46,098 nucleotides of DNA from Bacteroidota bacterium (GTDB lineage: Bacteria; Bacteroidota; Bacteroidia; Chitinophagales; LD1), in contig CANJLD010000027.1 in the NCBI GenBank assembly GCA_947475165.1, forward strand, positions 1 through 46,098. The letters run 5' to 3'. Both the position numbers and the translations under genes were made by a program. Under the pieces are notes generated by a model that saw nothing but the letters and a program-made list of their open reading frames with translations, did not search any database and was not told the origin of the DNA. Shown here piece after piece: positions 8,771 to 17,082 of the stretch. Every line of letters begins with the position of its first letter. Position 1 is the stretch's first letter.

Positions 8771-9063
8771 AGCTTCCGAAAGGGAAAAGGAAGCATCCCC
8801 GACCGAAAAGGATGCTTCCGAAAGGGAAAAGGAAGCATCCCCGACCGAAAAGGATGCTTCCGAAAGGAAAAAGGAAGCATCCCCGACCGAAAAGGATGCT
8901 TCCGAAAGGGAAAAGGAAGCATACCCGACCGAAAAGGATGCTTCCGAAAGGGAAAAGGAAGCATCCCCAACCGAAAAGGATGCTTCCGAAAGGAAAAAGG
9001 AAGCATCCCCGACCGAAAAGGATGCTTCCGAAAGGAAAAAGGAAGCATCCCCGACCAAAAAGG
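8771..9063. repeat. 42-bp hairpin-bearing tandem array (seven units)
   Basis: GGAAGCAT recurs at 8789, 8831, 8873, 8915, 8957, 8999 and 9041, an exact 42-base period. Each complete unit carries GGAAGCATCC and its inverse GGATGCTTCC separated by 11 bases, so every unit can form a 10-bp hairpin. The two halves are also imperfect direct repeats of 21 bp. Units differ only at a few positions (GGGAAAA or GGAAAAA, CCGA or CCAA, one ATCC to ATAC), which suggests recent expansion. The array lies between divergent genes, about 70 bases upstream of the promoter of the large surface protein. Because 42 is a multiple of three, frames on both strands stay open, but none looks like a real protein. Confidence 0.95.
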
Positions 9064-9148
9064 AAGGTTCTTTGCTTAATAAATAACTATACTGGTACAC
9101 ATGTAACAGTTACATTGTTTTTTATACTTGTATCACCAATCCATCTTC

Positions 9149-9733
9149 ATGAAAAATTTGCTGCTTCTCTCCTGCCTCACTATCTCGCTTTGTATTTCAG
9201 CCCAAAACGATACGTCCGTTTTTAAAAACATAAAACATATAGAAGCCAACGAATACACCTTCCGGGTGCCTGAAAAATGGACGGCTTACTTGCAGCAGCA
9301 AAACGGACCACAGTTGCAGAAATTAGAATTTACCGATGTTGCCATTCCGCATGTGTTGAACAACGCACCGCTAACCGCCATCTGCCTTTTCCGCAAAATA
9401 GGTTGCGACAGTATTATAGCTGCACAAACATTTGCAGTAGCCGAATTTTCTTCCTACCCCGACCGGGTTACCCCAGCCGGTCGCGATTATGAAATGGACT
9501 CACTTACGATTGTCAGCGGTGAAAAAGCCATCCTTTACCACACCCATTATTACCGCAGAAGCAAGGCAAGTAATTTCACCCGTTACGATATGGTGGTGTA
9601 TTCCGAAAAACGAAAAGCCGCTTACTGGTTTACCACAACCTACCAATACAAAGACCCTACTTACCAAATAGAGTTTGACCTTAAGCTAAAGGAATACGCT
9701 CTGCGCATTTACAAAACTTTGGTGCTGCGGTAA
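9149..9733 (+). CDS. Secreted protein of unknown function
   Basis: The 194-residue product starts with signal peptide MKNLLLLSCLTISLCISAQ. The in-frame ATG at 9128 would put seven extra residues ahead of it, so 9149 is preferred. The mature part has mixed alpha/beta composition with the pattern YTFRVPEKWTAYLQQ near its start, as seen in small Bacteroidota proteins related to PsbP or DUF-type secreted domains. The evidence does not allow a family name. No lipobox, metal site or T9SS tail is seen. It is transcribed away from the repeat array and followed by a short palindromic element. Confidence 0.75.
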   Translation: MKNLLLLSCLTISLCISAQNDTSVFKNIKHIEANEYTFRVPEKWTAYLQQQNGPQLQKLEFTDVAIPHVLNNAPLTAICLFRKIGCDSIIAAQTFAVAEFSSYPDRVTPAGRDYEMDSLTIVSGEKAILYHTHYYRRSKASNFTRYDMVVYSEKRKAAYWFTTTYQYKDPTYQIEFDLKLKEYALRIYKTLVLR

Positions 9734-9740
9734 TTCGATG

Positions 9741-9795
9741 ACGTCATTGCGAGGCTCTGCGAAGCAAATGGAGTAAAGCGGAATTCATGAATTCC
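9741..9795. repeat. Dispersed REP-like element, copy 1
   Basis: Bases 9741-9767 (beginning ACGTCATTGCGAGG and ending GCGAAGCAA) recur without change at 21014-21040. Next to it GGAATTCATGAATTCC (9780-9795) is a perfect 16-base palindrome. The core resembles the CGTCATTGCGAGG family of short palindromic repeats found in many bacterial genomes. It lies in the 3' gap after the secreted protein. Confidence 0.8.
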
Positions 9796-9896
9796 CGTAA
9801 AAATTAACAAGCATGAATAATCCCCAAACTACTAAGGCTTGCCCACGTTTTACCTAAATTATGCGTCTTTCCCATATTATTATATTTGCCGACCTT

Positions 9897-12638
9897 ATGA
9901 ATAAAAGAGTACTCCTCTCTCTGCCCGCAATAGTTTTATCGTTGACTGTTTTCTCGCAAATGACTGTGAAGAAACCCAACTTTACCACCTTCAGAGCCGA
10001 TAAGAAAACAACCACCGAATTACTTCAAGCTGAATCTTCGCCTGCTGCGCAGAAACATCCCGAATATGGAATTGTTCCCTATAACACACAATGCTCAGAG
10101 TGCATTGAGTTAATTGATAAGCGCACAGCAGATTCACGTCAATATTTAGATGCTTACGACAAGGGCCATACCTATTCTCAACAATCATACTTTCCTTTAC
10201 ACTATAAGAAAAGCGAAAACGATATTTGGAGAACCATTGACCAGCGCCTCCGCCCTACAGACATGCCGAATGTTTACGCAGCCAACAATCAACCGGCTCC
10301 TACCAAATGCGATTTGAATAAGAAAACAACCTCTATTACCGTTAACAACTACGAATTCGAATTCAACAAAAACCTCACGCTTTATTTCTTTGACGATAAT
10401 ACAGTTTACACCAAAGCAGAACCGGCAAATTACACTACCTACACCATAGGCGAAGAAGGATTAAACGTGAAGAATATCTGGCAAGGCATAGATATGGAGC
10501 AGATTTTTACTGCCGCTCAGATTAAAACAAACTTTGTCATCAGTGCACCTTTACAACTTCCCATCAGCAAAGGCTGGCTTGTTATCGAGGACCATTTCAC
10601 TTTACCCGAAGGATATTCGATTGAAGAGGCTGCCGGTGGCGACCATGTTGAAGGAAAATATTTCAGAGGCGATTATTTATTGAAAGATGAAAAGGGCGGT
10701 CTTCTTATAAAATATGAAAAGCCGGTATACATAGATGCCAAAGCGTTCGGTATGCACGGAGTTTACAAACTGCTTAAAAGCGGAAACGATTACACGCTTC
10801 AAACATTAGTACCGGTAGAATGGTTAGCTAAAACAGACCACACCTACCCGCTCGTTATTGACCCTATTGTACAAGGTGCTACAAAAATAGGCGACTTTAC
10901 CCTTGCAGGATTCTCGGCCAGCATGGGCTTTACCACCATGTCACTGGGTAGTTGCCCCTATACCATGACCGTGAACGTGCCGGGCAAAAGCAAGTTAACC
11001 AACGCTTATGTAGATTTAGAATACAGCCTTACTTACGATAATTCCTGCGGCACTCCCCCTCTTCCACCACCTTTCTGCACATTCAGTCAGGTAACTATGG
11101 AAGTGCAAAGCGATGACTGTAACACCACTACCGGTTTACTCAGTTGTCAACCTGCCAATCCGCCCTATACGGGAACCTGTACAACAGACCCTAATCTTGT
11201 ACCGGGAGCTAACGCCATTCTTATAAATAATTTTGTTCCTAACTATCTTTCCTGCCTTCCTGCCCAGTGCCCTGACTATTTACTCGGTTTTACTTTATTA
11301 AACAGAGATTCAATTTGCGGTGACGTGTGTGGCTATTTATGCGCACGCGGTAACATGTGGCAAATGACGATTGAAGCCTGCCAGGTAGATGGATTTATTA
11401 CGCAAGACCTTACACAGGTTTGTGCCGGTCAGCCAGTAACCTTCACAGGTCATCCAAATTGTGGCGTACCACCTTACCATTATGCTTGGACGGCAGATGG
11501 CGGCAATACTTTTGACACTATTTACGGTACACCGAACTATGTTATTTATCCTCAAGCTGATGTTATTATGGGTTGTTACATTATTGACACCTGCGGCATT
11601 TCATGGCAAGCTAACGACTTGAACGTAACCGTTATTCCATCGCCACCGGTTGATGCCGGTATTACTATTCCTGTATGTGAAGGCGGAACAGTTCAGTTAG
11701 GCGGCAACCCTACTACCAACGCAGGCAATGCTATTGCCTGGACTGGTGAAACACCAACCATACAAAGCTGGTTAAACAGCACCACTATTGCTAACCCTGT
11801 AGCTACGATACCTTCAGGAACGGTAGATACTTTTTGGTACTCGGTTAAGGCAACTAATATTTCGTGTTTCAGAACCGATACTGTATTAGTTTACTCAGTT
11901 GCCAATCCGGTAGTTACCATTGATACCAATGGCTCTACTACTGTTTGTGCTAACGAGAATGTAAACATTGCTGTAGTGGGCACATTTGCTTCTTACATCT
12001 GGAATACCGGAAGCACCGCTTCTTCTATAAATGTAAATCAAGCGGGAGCCTATCAGGTAACTGTTACCGATGCTAACCATTGCACCGCAGTAAGCAATAC
12101 CATAACCGTTGCCTCTATTGCCATACCTTCAGTAAATGTGTTTCCGGATACACTCATTATTTTTGGCGACAGCGTAATGCTTTATACCGACCTGAACTTA
12201 AACTCATCGGTGGTAGATTCATTTATGTGGTCGCCCGATTTGAATATTTCGTGCACCGGTTGCACCAATCCTTACGTATCGCCACCAAACGACCAGTATT
12301 ACAGCGTGGTTGTTCATGCCGGTGGCTGCACCGTTTCCGATTCTGCTTTAATCCGGGTAATACTTCCAAACAACTACTTTATTCCAAACGCCTTTACACC
12401 AAACGGTGATGGCAACAACGATAACTTCTACATACAGGCACAAAGCGGTGTAAAGGTTATTCTGTTTCAAGTCTTCAACCGGTGGGGAGAGAAAGTGCAT
12501 GAAGGAAGTTATCCATGGGATGGCATTTATAAAAACAAACCCGCTCCTGCCGGGGTTTACATCTACATCTTCAAACTCGGTTTGTTTGGTGATGATTATG
12601 CCCTGTTCAAGAAAGGAAGTGTAACCATGATTCGGTAA
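9897..12638 (+). CDS. Large surface protein with gliding-motility (CHU_C) C-terminal domain
   Basis: The 913-residue product starts with signal peptide MNKRVLLSLPAIVLSLTVFSQ. The ATG at 9861 would add 12 unlikely residues. The first about 330 residues form a beta-rich region with no recognised family. After it come a Cys-rich region (residues about 360-500) and several Ig-like or SprB-like repeats carrying the pattern VTIDTNGSTTVCANENVNI and SYIWNTGSTASSINV. The terminal about 90 residues (IPNAFTPNGDGNNDNF, FNRWGEKVHE, PAPAGVYIYIFK) are the type B T9SS sorting domain known as gliding motility-associated C-terminal domain. This predicts outer membrane attachment or release through T9SS. No enzyme domain is visible. 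A -7 box TATATTTG lies at 9881-9888. Confidence 0.9.
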   Translation: MNKRVLLSLPAIVLSLTVFSQMTVKKPNFTTFRADKKTTTELLQAESSPAAQKHPEYGIVPYNTQCSECIELIDKRTADSRQYLDAYDKGHTYSQQSYFPLHYKKSENDIWRTIDQRLRPTDMPNVYAANNQPAPTKCDLNKKTTSITVNNYEFEFNKNLTLYFFDDNTVYTKAEPANYTTYTIGEEGLNVKNIWQGIDMEQIFTAAQIKTNFVISAPLQLPISKGWLVIEDHFTLPEGYSIEEAAGGDHVEGKYFRGDYLLKDEKGGLLIKYEKPVYIDAKAFGMHGVYKLLKSGNDYTLQTLVPVEWLAKTDHTYPLVIDPIVQGATKIGDFTLAGFSASMGFTTMSLGSCPYTMTVNVPGKSKLTNAYVDLEYSLTYDNSCGTPPLPPPFCTFSQVTMEVQSDDCNTTTGLLSCQPANPPYTGTCTTDPNLVPGANAILINNFVPNYLSCLPAQCPDYLLGFTLLNRDSICGDVCGYLCARGNMWQMTIEACQVDGFITQDLTQVCAGQPVTFTGHPNCGVPPYHYAWTADGGNTFDTIYGTPNYVIYPQADVIMGCYIIDTCGISWQANDLNVTVIPSPPVDAGITIPVCEGGTVQLGGNPTTNAGNAIAWTGETPTIQSWLNSTTIANPVATIPSGTVDTFWYSVKATNISCFRTDTVLVYSVANPVVTIDTNGSTTVCANENVNIAVVGTFASYIWNTGSTASSINVNQAGAYQVTVTDANHCTAVSNTITVASIAIPSVNVFPDTLIIFGDSVMLYTDLNLNSSVVDSFMWSPDLNISCTGCTNPYVSPPNDQYYSVVVHAGGCTVSDSALIRVILPNNYFIPNAFTPNGDGNNDNFYIQAQSGVKVILFQVFNRWGEKVHEGSYPWDGIYKNKPAPAGVYIYIFKLGLFGDDYALFKKGSVTMIR

Positions 12639-12722
12639 ACTTTCGCTTGCGAATAAATTACGCACATCCTCTCTTAGCATACTTGGTGAGTCGGTTTACC
12701 AATAACATTTTAGATTTACTAA

Positions 12723-14018
12723 ATGAGGCAACAAACCGATTACCGCTTCCTTAACTGGGCACAAAACCAAACCTGCACAGCCTGCAATTTCTATCAGCCG
12801 GAAACCGAAGAAGAACTGATTGAACTGATTAAAAGCAGTAAAAAGGTAAGGATGACGGGAACCGGTCATTCATGGAACTCCATTTGTTTGAATAACGACA
12901 CGCTCATTAACCTCGACCATTACAATAAAGTGCTGGCGCTTGATAAAGAAAAGCTACAGGTAAAAGTTCAACCAGGTATTAAGTTATGGCAGTTGAATGA
13001 ATACTTAGATAAAGAATGTTTGGCATTGAGCAACCTTGGCTCTATCTCCAAACAATCTGTGGCGGGTGCAATGAGTACGGGGACACATGGCAGCGGAATT
13101 AATTATCAAATTCTCGGTTCGCAAATAGAAGAGTTCAGTTTCATAAAAGCCGATGGAGAAAAAATAATTCTTCACAAAGAGCGCGATAAAGAACTGTTCA
13201 ATAAATGCGTAGTAAATCTGGGTTGCCTTGGAGTTATTTCTGAAATTACGCTGAACATTGTTCCTGCTTTTAATCTGCACGATTACACAATTGCCATACC
13301 GTACGAACAAGCGGTGAACCGGTTAGATGAATTCATCAACAACACCGACCATTTTAAAATGTGGTGGTTTCCGCATACCAATAAAATGGTTTTGTATAGA
13401 TACAACCACACACAAGCAAAGACAAACGATTCGCATTTTCGTCAATGGTTTATGGATGAATTTGTTTCGGTAAATATTTACCGCTTGCTGCTCAAAGTAG
13501 GAAACATTAAACGCAGTTGGCGCAGGACCATCAACCAGTTACTTGTTTTAAATTTCAACAAACCGCTCGACCGGATTGAGAAGAGTTACAAAGTATTTAA
13601 CGTTCCCGAGCCTCCGCTTCACCGCGAAGTGGAATGGGCGTTCGATATTTCTGTAGCGAAAGACTTGTTGAAGGAGTATAAGCAACTGATTAGTTCTTCT
13701 TCGCATCTAATAAATTTTATTCAGGAAATACGATTTACCAAGGGCGATGATTTTGCTATGAGTGCCTGCTGCGGAAGAAACACCATTTGGCTTGGTGCTT
13801 ACAATGCCGATAATTTTGGATGGAATGAATTGATGAACGATTTTGAAATACTGGCAAAGAAGTATAAGGGCAGACCGCATTGGGGAAAAGAGTTTAACCG
13901 CGATAAAGAATATTTGAAATCTGTTTACCCCAAGTATGAAGAATTTAACGCACTGCGTAAAGAGTTTGACCCAAATGAAAAATTCACCAACCGTTTCATC
14001 TCCGAAATATTTGGATAG
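12723..14018 (+). CDS. FAD-dependent sugar-lactone / alditol oxidase
   Basis: The 431-residue product fits the vanillyl-alcohol-oxidase (PCMH-type FAD) superfamily, subgroup of D-arabinono-1,4-lactone, L-gulonolactone and alditol oxidases. The FAD domain shows KVRMTGTGHSWN, whose His is the site of covalent FAD attachment in this subgroup, then QPGIKLWQLNEYL, LGSISKQSVAGAMSTGTHGSG and LGCLGVISEITL. The C-terminal ALO domain ends in HWGKEFNRDKEYLKSVYPKYEEF and RKEFDPNEKFTNRF, which match the family. No signal peptide is present. The substrate (a lactone or an alditol) cannot be decided from sequence alone. It stands alone on the plus strand, 84 bases after the CHU_C gene. Confidence 0.85.
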   Translation: MRQQTDYRFLNWAQNQTCTACNFYQPETEEELIELIKSSKKVRMTGTGHSWNSICLNNDTLINLDHYNKVLALDKEKLQVKVQPGIKLWQLNEYLDKECLALSNLGSISKQSVAGAMSTGTHGSGINYQILGSQIEEFSFIKADGEKIILHKERDKELFNKCVVNLGCLGVISEITLNIVPAFNLHDYTIAIPYEQAVNRLDEFINNTDHFKMWWFPHTNKMVLYRYNHTQAKTNDSHFRQWFMDEFVSVNIYRLLLKVGNIKRSWRRTINQLLVLNFNKPLDRIEKSYKVFNVPEPPLHREVEWAFDISVAKDLLKEYKQLISSSSHLINFIQEIRFTKGDDFAMSACCGRNTIWLGAYNADNFGWNELMNDFEILAKKYKGRPHWGKEFNRDKEYLKSVYPKYEEFNALRKEFDPNEKFTNRFISEIFG

Positions 14019-14044
14019 TTTAGTTGCGCAAACCTGCACCGGTC

Positions 14045-14536
14045 ATGAATAATTTCAGAATAGAAATCCGTTACGCTGTTCTCAGCGGCTTACTCATGTT
14101 GCTTTGGCTGGCAACCGGCTTTATGATTGGCTTGCAGGACGAGCCGCTCATTATCTATCATAATTACCTTACGCTTTTTATACTTCTTATACTATTGTTT
14201 GTTTGTATACGGTTGGCCATCCGCGATAAAGCTGAAACGCTGAACGGAAAGTTAAATTTCAAAGAAGCTTTTATAACTGGTTTCCTCCTCTCCTTTTTTG
14301 CGGCTGTGCTTTCGGTGCCTTGCCAGATTATTTTCCACAAACTAATCAACCCCGATTTTTTCGACACCATGATTAGCACCCTGATACACCGCGCTACCGA
14401 TGCAAACAAAGCGCGGGCAGAAGCCGAAATGTATATCAACCTAACCTCACATATTGTTCAATCGGGTTTAGAAACACTCGTGATTGGAACACTTATTACC
14501 GCTGCGTTGGCTTGGCGCATAAATACTAAAGAGTAA
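14045..14536 (+). CDS. DUF4199 membrane protein
   Basis: A 163-residue integral membrane protein with about four hydrophobic segments: residues 11-28 (LSGLLMLLWLATGFMIG), 38-58, 80-105 (TGFLLSFFAAVLSVPCQII) and 135-160. The layout, with a short helical loop carrying charged residues before the last segment, matches the Bacteroidota DUF4199 family, whose role is unknown. ATG 14045 is preferred over an upstream non-ATG start. The next gene begins 8 bases after the stop, so the two are likely co-transcribed. Confidence 0.75.
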   Translation: MNNFRIEIRYAVLSGLLMLLWLATGFMIGLQDEPLIIYHNYLTLFILLILLFVCIRLAIRDKAETLNGKLNFKEAFITGFLLSFFAAVLSVPCQIIFHKLINPDFFDTMISTLIHRATDANKARAEAEMYINLTSHIVQSGLETLVIGTLITAALAWRINTKE

Positions 14537-14543
14537 AAATTTT

Positions 14544-14924
14544 ATGAAACAGCTTTTACTCCTTACCGGTATTTTCTTCGCTGTTTCGTTTCAGAAACTT
14601 GCTGCACAGAAAAAAGAGGACAATCTTAAACCTTACTTTTTTGTATTACTAAAAAAGGGACCTAACCGCGAACAGGATTCGGTAACTGCTGCAAAAATTC
14701 AGAAGGGACACATGGATAACATTAACCGCTTAGCCGCAGCAGGTAAGCTGAATGTAGCCGGACCGTTTTTAGATGAAGGCGATATGCGCGGCATTTTTAT
14801 TTTCGACTGCACCAGTGAAGACAGTGTTAAAGCCATGATAGAAGGCGACCCCGCCATAAAAGCCGGAAGGCTTACTTACGAAATCCACCCTTGGATGACG
14901 CAGAAGGGAACCTGTTTTAAATAA
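14544..14924 (+). CDS. Secreted YCII-domain protein
   Basis: The 126-residue product has an N-terminal signal peptide (about 21 residues, ending KLAAQ) followed by one YCII-type domain. The domain shows YFFVLLKKGPNR, a central HMDNINRLAAAGKLNVAGPFLDEGDMRGIFIF, and the closing EGDPAIKAGRLTYEIHPW. YCII domains are small ferredoxin-like folds found in dehalogenase-like and decarboxylase-like enzymes. The His in the GHMDNI segment is the commonly conserved polar residue, but substrate and reaction are unknown. Export of a YCII domain is a little unusual and recurs in Bacteroidota. It follows the DUF4199 gene closely. Confidence 0.8.
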   Translation: MKQLLLLTGIFFAVSFQKLAAQKKEDNLKPYFFVLLKKGPNREQDSVTAAKIQKGHMDNINRLAAAGKLNVAGPFLDEGDMRGIFIFDCTSEDSVKAMIEGDPAIKAGRLTYEIHPWMTQKGTCFK

Positions 14925-14987
14925 AAGCAGAAGCTGCTATCTGCATATCCTCAAATTCACCTATAATCGCGTCCGCAAATTAAAACG

Positions 14988-16079
14988 ATGAACTGGCTCT
15001 ATAGTAAATGGTGGAAATGGCTGAGTGTGGTATTGCTCACGTATGTAGTAGCCGGTAGCTTTTTTGTAAAACTCGGTCCGGGCATTACCAGCGTAACACC
15101 GGTGGCAATGTATACCGATACAGTTACCACTTTTCAAATCACCTGCTATCACTCTCATTTTAATTCAGACAAAGCGGGTAAGGTGCAGATGTGGTTTAAG
15201 AACCAAAGCAAATACTACGCACCTCTATCGTTTAAAGTAACCGGTAACGAAACTGCAGAAGCTTCGTTTGCGGTTAGCTCATTACAACAGGATAGTTTTA
15301 AACCGGCAAGTATTGATGTAGTTATCAACGATGAATTAGATGGAACTTTCGCTTTACGCGATGCTATTACTTTAGTAAAAGCAACAGCAGTTGATTCTTC
15401 ATCAACCGGTCTATTAACGCCAACCGAACCTGAAGTAAAGCACAACAAACACCAATTGGTTTGTTACCCGTACCGCGAAATACTTTACGAAACCATCCGC
15501 AACACTTTCTTTCATGTGCCTATGTGGTTTGCTATGACAATGCTTTTGTTTGCATCGCTCATTGCCAGCATTAGTTTTTTAATAAACCCGCAGACCAAAT
15601 ACGATACGGTTGCGCATCAGGCAGTAGTGGTGGCTTTGTTGTTTGGTGTTTGCGGTTACCTCACCGGCTTAATCTGGTCTAAGTATACCTGGTATATAGG
15701 GGTAAGCTGGGGCGATGTAATTCGCAAATTATTATTGGAAGATATTAAGATGGCGGCTGCGCTTGTAGCCATGTTTTTCTATTTCGCCTATTTAATCATT
15801 CATAGTTCTATCGAAGACAAAACCAAACGCGCGAAAGTTGCTGCGGTGTATAATGTGTTTGCGTTTGTAATTTTTATTCTCTGTGTGTTTGTGCTTCCGC
15901 GCCTTACAGATTCTATGCACCCAGGTAACGGAGGAAACCCCGCTTTTAGCAAATACGATTTAGACAGTACACTCCGGATGTTTTTCTATCCCGCAGTTAT
16001 CGGCTGGATATTACTCGGTTTTTGGATTCTTTCTGTTTGTATCCGTTTACAATTCATTCAACAAAAACGAGAGTCATGA
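14988..16079 (+). CDS. CcsA/CcmC-like cytochrome c assembly protein with extra periplasmic domain
   Basis: The 363-residue product belongs to the haem-handling family of cytochrome c maturation. After TM1 (residues about 12-30) a beta-rich soluble region of about 130 residues is inserted. The conserved core follows: IRNTFFHVPMWF with the first candidate haem-ligand His, a Trp-containing loop (IWSKYTWYIGVSWGD), FYFAYLIIHSSIEDKTKR, YNVFAFVIFI, LPRLTDSMHPGNGGNP with the second His, and FYPAVIGWILLGFWILSV. The usual Bacteroidota protein is, to my knowledge, near 220 residues, so the insertion is the notable difference. The Trp-rich loop is also divergent. The start of the ccmD-like gene overlaps the stop (ATGA), indicating translational coupling. 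No ccmA, ccmB, ccmE or ccmF gene is present in the window. Confidence 0.8.
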   Translation: MNWLYSKWWKWLSVVLLTYVVAGSFFVKLGPGITSVTPVAMYTDTVTTFQITCYHSHFNSDKAGKVQMWFKNQSKYYAPLSFKVTGNETAEASFAVSSLQQDSFKPASIDVVINDELDGTFALRDAITLVKATAVDSSSTGLLTPTEPEVKHNKHQLVCYPYREILYETIRNTFFHVPMWFAMTMLLFASLIASISFLINPQTKYDTVAHQAVVVALLFGVCGYLTGLIWSKYTWYIGVSWGDVIRKLLLEDIKMAAALVAMFFYFAYLIIHSSIEDKTKRAKVAAVYNVFAFVIFILCVFVLPRLTDSMHPGNGGNPAFSKYDLDSTLRMFFYPAVIGWILLGFWILSVCIRLQFIQQKRES

Positions 16080-16276
16080 AAAAAATTTTGAATCTTCTGC
16101 TGCTTACACTTCTATCGCTCACCACTTTTGCTCAAGGCGAAAGCGGCACCAACGATTTCTTTAAAAGCAATTTGAAAATTTATGTAGTAGTAGCAGTGCT
16201 TACTATTATCCTCTCGTGCATTTTCATTTTCCTTTTTTTTATCGAAAGAAGATTAAAGAAACTGGAAGAAAAATAA
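16076..16276 (+). CDS. CcmD-like small membrane protein
   Basis: The 66-residue product has a cleavable-looking signal peptide (MKKILNLLLLTLLSLTTFAQ), a short periplasmic stretch, one membrane helix (IYVVVAVLTIILSCIFIFLFF) and a charged cytoplasmic tail IERRLKKLEEK. Size, topology and position directly after a CcsA/CcmC-like gene match the CcmD family, which in other bacteria helps release holo-CcmE. The start overlaps the preceding stop by four bases. Assignment rests mainly on context. Confidence 0.7.
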   Translation: MKKILNLLLLTLLSLTTFAQGESGTNDFFKSNLKIYVVVAVLTIILSCIFIFLFFIERRLKKLEEK

Positions 16277-16284
16277 TTTGAAAC

Positions 16285-16399
16285 GATGCCGAAGGCATCA
16301 AAGGTTTGTAGCAACCAATAAAACAATCCGGTGCGACCCTGTAGGGGTCGAACAAATTTCCAATTCACAATTCGATAAACATTGAATCCCTTCGGGATT
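16285..16399. repeat. Cluster of three short palindromes in a convergent gap
   Basis: GATGCCGAAGGCATC (16285-16299), CGACCCTGTAGGGGTCG (16334-16350) and AATCCCTTCGGGATT (16385-16399) are each hairpins with 6-7 bp arms and three-base loops, spaced about 50 bases apart. They lie between the ends of the convergent ccmD-like and phosphatase genes. They may act as terminators or be parts of a dispersed intergenic element. Confidence 0.7.
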
Positions 16400-16408
16400 T
16401 AATGCAAA

Positions 16409-17032
16409 CTACAATTCCGATAAATGCGCTTGCTCGCAGTTTAATTCAATTTCAAATTTCCCATCGCTGAACAAATTCACTTTGTAAAGACAAAGATTTA
16501 CGTGATGAAAATTCTCCATCTCACTTAAAGGTCTGCCGGTAAGCGTACACATAAACGCGCGTATAAATCTTCCGTGTGTGGCAATTAGAATCTTTTCTTC
16601 GGGTGTAGTAAGCAGGTGTTCAATAAACTTTTCCTGACGTTGCTGTAATTCAAAAGGGCTCTCGGCAGTCTCGGAAGGCTTGGCGTGAATATCTCCGTTC
16701 TTCCACTTCTCCAAAAGCTGTTTGAATTCTAAATCGCTTTCCTGTGTGGCGTGCGCGCCTTCAAAATCTCCCCAGCTTATTTCATCCAACTCAGAAAATA
16801 TTTCATGCGGAATACCGAGTTCTTTAAACTGCGTAATGCTTTCCTGCGCTCGTATTAAAGAGGAAGTGTAAACAATTTCGAAAGGAACTTCCTTGTAGGC
16901 TTTGAAAAATGCCTCCGCCTGCTTTCTCCCTTTATCGTTGAGCGAAAGATTAACGCCCTTACCCTGCACAATTCCTTTTGCGTTGTGTTCCGTTTGCCCG
17001 TGGCGAATAATGTAGAGTTCCTTTTTTATCAT
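16409..17032 (-). CDS. Histidine phosphatase (phosphoglycerate mutase-like)
   Basis: The 207-residue cytoplasmic enzyme starts at the ATG 17032 (MIKKELYIIRHGQTEHN). The RHG motif carries the phospho-accepting His. The second catalytic His lies in LIATHGRFIRAFM, and a conserved Glu/Asp context is present as LDEISWGDFEGAHATQES. The family includes phosphoglycerate mutases, alpha-ribazole phosphatases and broad phosphatases, and the substrate cannot be told from sequence. An open frame upstream to 17098 is ignored because the motif lies only ten residues from the ATG at 17032. The region between this ATG and the divergent menF start is only 50 bases. Confidence 0.88.
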   Translation of the reverse strand: MIKKELYIIRHGQTEHNAKGIVQGKGVNLSLNDKGRKQAEAFFKAYKEVPFEIVYTSSLIRAQESITQFKELGIPHEIFSELDEISWGDFEGAHATQESDLEFKQLLEKWKNGDIHAKPSETAESPFELQQRQEKFIEHLLTTPEEKILIATHGRFIRAFMCTLTGRPLSEMENFHHVNLCLYKVNLFSDGKFEIELNCEQAHLSEL

Positions 17033-17082
17033 GTAATAACCGTTGCGGGTAAAAATATAGTTTTGCTCCAAACAAAAAACCA

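Noticed and set aside
8650-9048. N-terminal extension of the surface protein through the repeat array (14-residue repeats)
   Set aside because: A normal signal peptide and promoter support the start at 8649, and the array is open in several frames on both strands only because its period is a multiple of three.
8771-9063. A CRISPR array
   Set aside because: The intervals between repeats are themselves repeated and not unique spacers, and no cas genes are present.
8812-9225. Plus-strand repeat protein across the 42-bp array
   Set aside because: It consists of low-complexity KRMLPKGKRKHPRP repeats and overlaps the start of the secreted protein gene, with no signal or family.
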